From the NCBI RefSeq assembly GCF_016031625.1, contig NZ_JACCHP010000025.1:1-64000 (forward strand): a stretch of DNA of 64,000 bases. The letters run 5' to 3'. The translations under genes and the position numbers were made by a program. Under the pieces are notes generated by a model, which saw only the letters and a list, made by a program, of their open reading frames with translations, had not been told where the DNA came from and made no database searches. This DNA comes from Bradyrhizobium agreste (GTDB lineage Bacteria > Pseudomonadota > Alphaproteobacteria > Rhizobiales > Xanthobacteraceae). This document shows, piece after piece, positions 62,200 through 64,000 of the stretch. Every line of letters begins with the position of its first letter. Within the stretch, counting starts at the first letter, position 1.

Positions 62200-62984
62200 G
62201 ACTGCGCTTCGCGCCGTTCGAAGCTCATGGCCTGCATGACCTCCGCGAACGGACCGTTGCGATCACTCAGTGTCGCCGTGGTGAGGCCCGCGCCATGGGC
62301 GCCGACGCGCGTCGCGGCGCGGATCAATATCCATTCGCCCTCCGGCGGACGGAAGAAATAGAGGCTGATCTCCGGGTTGATGAAGGTCCATTGGCGCATG
62401 TCGACGATCTGCGCGACGCCGCTGGAGAAGTCGGCGGCCTGCACCGCCTGGAGCAGCGGCGTGTTCGTCTCGCCCTCGACCAGCGGCGCATCGAGCCGCA
62501 TCCAGGCCGCGGCCGGGCCGGGCTTCTCCAGCGCACCCTCGATGAGACGCACCGACACATGCTGGAAATAGCGGCTCCATTTCTGCGCGAAGGCGGGCGG
62601 CGGGCTGCCGGCCTCCGGCCCCTTGTCGGGAGCCACGGGCCTCGCGAACGGATCGATGGGCGACTCGCCGCTCGGCGCCGTCAGCAGCGCCGTGCAGCGA
62701 CCGATCTCGGTGTCGCCGTCCATCAGCCGCACCTGCAACGTCTTGGCCTTGCGACCGTCGCGCAGCAGCTCGCTGGCGCTTCTAAACAGGCGCAGGCCTG
62801 CCGGGCGCCAGAGATCAAAGGTCAGGCGCCGCACCGCAAAGCCGGATTTGGCGGCGAGGCGCTCGACCTCGCGGGTCATCAGCGCGGTGGTGGCGCTTCC
62901 CTGCAGCATGTCCGGCGACCACGGACCGCCGGCACGCTCGGTGGCGCGGAACAGATCACCTTCCGGCTTGAAAATGGCGCTCAT
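62187..62984 (-). CDS. Acyl-CoA thioesterase-like (TesB-type) protein
   Basis: 265 aa from ATG at 62984 (MSAIFKPEGDLFRATERAGGPWSPDMLQG). Two hotdog units in tandem: the first (ATTALMTREVERLAAKSGFAVRRLTFDLWRPAGL, RLMDGDTEIGRCTALL), the second (TPLLQAVQAADFSSGVAQIVDMRQWTFINPEISLYFFRPPEGEWILI), as in TesB-type thioesterases. Hydrolyses acyl-CoA; substrate unknown. Its 3' end overlaps the convergent XRE gene by 13 bp. Confidence 0.88.
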   Translation of the reverse strand: MSAIFKPEGDLFRATERAGGPWSPDMLQGSATTALMTREVERLAAKSGFAVRRLTFDLWRPAGLRLFRSASELLRDGRKAKTLQVRLMDGDTEIGRCTALLTAPSGESPIDPFARPVAPDKGPEAGSPPPAFAQKWSRYFQHVSVRLIEGALEKPGPAAAWMRLDAPLVEGETNTPLLQAVQAADFSSGVAQIVDMRQWTFINPEISLYFFRPPEGEWILIRAATRVGAHGAGLTTATLSDRNGPFAEVMQAMSFERREAQSQAS

Positions 62985-63155
62985 CGCGGTCTCCCCTGGG
63001 GCTTGATCGTGGCCGTAAGTATCGGGGCGGGGAGAACCGGTCACAATAACCGCAGAGGTGAAGTCGTGAGCCATGCAGGACGGGTGCCTTGCGCCGCCCC
63101 CGGTTCGGCTTATGTTCGGGGCGGACCCTCGAAGTGCCCGAAGGAGGCGCCTGAC

Positions 63156-63821
63156 ATGAGCACGCTGAAACCGCTCCAGATCGACGTCGTCTCCGACGTG
63201 GTCTGCCCCTGGTGCTATATCGGCAAGCATCGCATCGAGAGCGCGCTGGCACTGGTGCCCGACGTTCCGGTCAAGCTCAATTTCCGTCCCTTCTTCCTCA
63301 ATCCCTGGGTGCCGCGCGAGGGCATCAGCCGCGAGGCGTATCTGACCCAGAAGTTCGGCTCGGTCGAAGCCTATAAGGGCATTGCGGGACGCGTCGTCGC
63401 GGCCGCGAGCGAGGAGGGCCTCGTCTACAAGCCGGAGCTCGTGGCGCGCCAGCCCAACACGACCGACTGCCACCGCCTGATTCTCTGGGCAGAAGCGATC
63501 GGCAAGGCGCCCGAGATGAAGCAGCGCCTGATGGAGCTGTATTTCCGCGACGGCGGCGATCTCACCGATGTGAACGTGCTGGTGCAGGCGGCCGCCGACA
63601 TCGGCCTCGACGCCGACGACGTGCGCAAGCGCCTCGCCACCGACGAGGACGTCGCGCGCGTCTCGGCGGATGCGCAGGAAGCCGCCGACAAGGGCATCTC
63701 CGGCGTGCCGACCTATGTCTTCGCGCAAAAGTACGCCGTCTCCGGCGCGCAGGATCCGAACCTGCTCGCGCGCGCCATACGCCAGGTCTCCGCCGAGATC
63801 AACGCACAGGCGGCGGAGTAG
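63156..63821 (+). CDS. DsbA/FrnE-family thioredoxin-fold oxidoreductase
   Basis: 221 aa with AAGGAGG upstream. Starts LQIDVVSDVVCPWCYIGKHRIESAL: CPWC is the active-site motif of the FrnE/2-hydroxychromene isomerase-like branch. NTTDCHRLILWAEAIGKAPEMKQRLMELYF is the helical insert, and GISGVPTYVFAQKYAVSGAQ holds the cis-Pro. No signal peptide, so cytoplasmic; such proteins are linked to oxidative stress or polyketide/aromatic metabolism. Confidence 0.93.
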   Translation: MSTLKPLQIDVVSDVVCPWCYIGKHRIESALALVPDVPVKLNFRPFFLNPWVPREGISREAYLTQKFGSVEAYKGIAGRVVAAASEEGLVYKPELVARQPNTTDCHRLILWAEAIGKAPEMKQRLMELYFRDGGDLTDVNVLVQAAADIGLDADDVRKRLATDEDVARVSADAQEAADKGISGVPTYVFAQKYAVSGAQDPNLLARAIRQVSAEINAQAAE

Positions 63822-63914
63822 GCGCTTCGAGATAGAAATAGGCACGCAATAGCGAGGGTGCGTTTGAGGCGGTGAATTCCTGTCGCGCAGCTTGCTCCAG
63901 AAAAGCGACGAGGA

Positions 63915-64000
63915 TCACCCCTGTTCCGAAGGCAGACTGAACTGAAACACGGCCCCCCGTGGTTCATTCGGACCAGTCCAAAGTCGTCCTCCATGCGCTT
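63915..64000 (-). CDS. Sensor histidine kinase, C-terminal end only
   Basis: The minus strand from 64000 to the stop at 63915-63917 reads AHGGRLWTGPNEPRGAVFQF-SLPSEQG, the end of a HATPase domain (the GGxLW...GAxFxFxLP ending of sensor kinases). The start lies beyond the right edge. Sequence 63822-63914 before it shows no gene. Family likely; specific kinase unknown. Confidence 0.7.
   Translation of the reverse strand, partial: AHGGRLWTGPNEPRGAVFQFSLPSEQG

Overview
The window is high-GC alphaproteobacterial chromosome, almost certainly from Bradyrhizobium or a close relative in the Nitrobacteraceae. The grounds are very large tandem flagellins (746 aa for the complete one), the alphaproteobacterial flagellar regulators FlaF and FliX, the cell-cycle kinase CckA beside flhB, MotE- and DUF6468-type proteins after fliM, and dispersed palindromic repeats of the cgtcattgcgag...ctcgcaatgacg kind. 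The size of the flagellins and the gene set point to the thick, subpolar flagellar system rather than the lateral one (inference from what is known of B. diazoefficiens).

Layout. 0-8 kb: the 3' end of one flagellin, a complete flagellin, flaF, a small conserved protein, then on the minus strand flaG-like and flgI-flgJ-flgN, and fliX divergent from flgI. 8-15 kb: an accessory stretch inside the flagellar locus, with HxlR regulator/NAD(P)-binding protein, dksA, an SDR epimerase, a 2-keto-4-pentenoate hydratase-like enzyme, a ~515-bp dispersed repeat, a killer/antidote toxin-antitoxin pair and a PcfJ-domain protein. 15-22 kb: flgF-flgG-flgA-flgH (minus) divergent from fliL-fliM-DUF6468-motE (plus). 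22-29 kb: a second accessory block with a 1360-aa VCBS/RTX surface protein, a divergent FecR-domain protein and a TPR protein. 29-39 kb: a 1.25-kb-codon periplasmic TPR protein, fliO-fliP (minus), then flgB-flgC-fliE-fliQ-fliR-flhB (plus).

38.8-49 kb is mostly chromosomal housekeeping: cckA, a Tim44-domain protein, a glutathione S-transferase, an isoprenylcysteine-methyltransferase-like membrane enzyme, a second toxin-antitoxin pair, class I fumarase and small secreted proteins. 50-54 kb holds two YciB-like membrane genes, a carotenoid-oxygenase operon and a divergent TetR regulator; four copies of an ATCTTTAC-N3-GTAAAGAT palindrome tie these together as a local regulon. 54.5-59.7 kb carries a SET-domain protein and a coupled subtilase/metallo-beta-lactamase-fold gene pair flanked by dispersed repeats; this pair is the best candidate for an undescribed system. 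59.7-64 kb has two small membrane genes divergent from tandem XRE/MmyB-type regulators, an acyl-CoA thioesterase-like gene, a DsbA/FrnE-like oxidoreductase and the 3' end of a sensor kinase.

How they work together: the flagellar genes encode the filament (fliC), rod (flgB, C, F, G, fliE), rings (flgH, flgI, with flgA and flgJ as assembly factors), export gate (fliOPQR-flhB), switch (fliM, fliL) and their checkpoint regulators. Full TTAA-N7-TTAA boxes, the CtrA recognition pattern, lie before fliC, flgB and the giant TPR gene, and a near-match lies before fliX. Together with cckA in the same window they suggest direct cell-cycle control of this flagellum.
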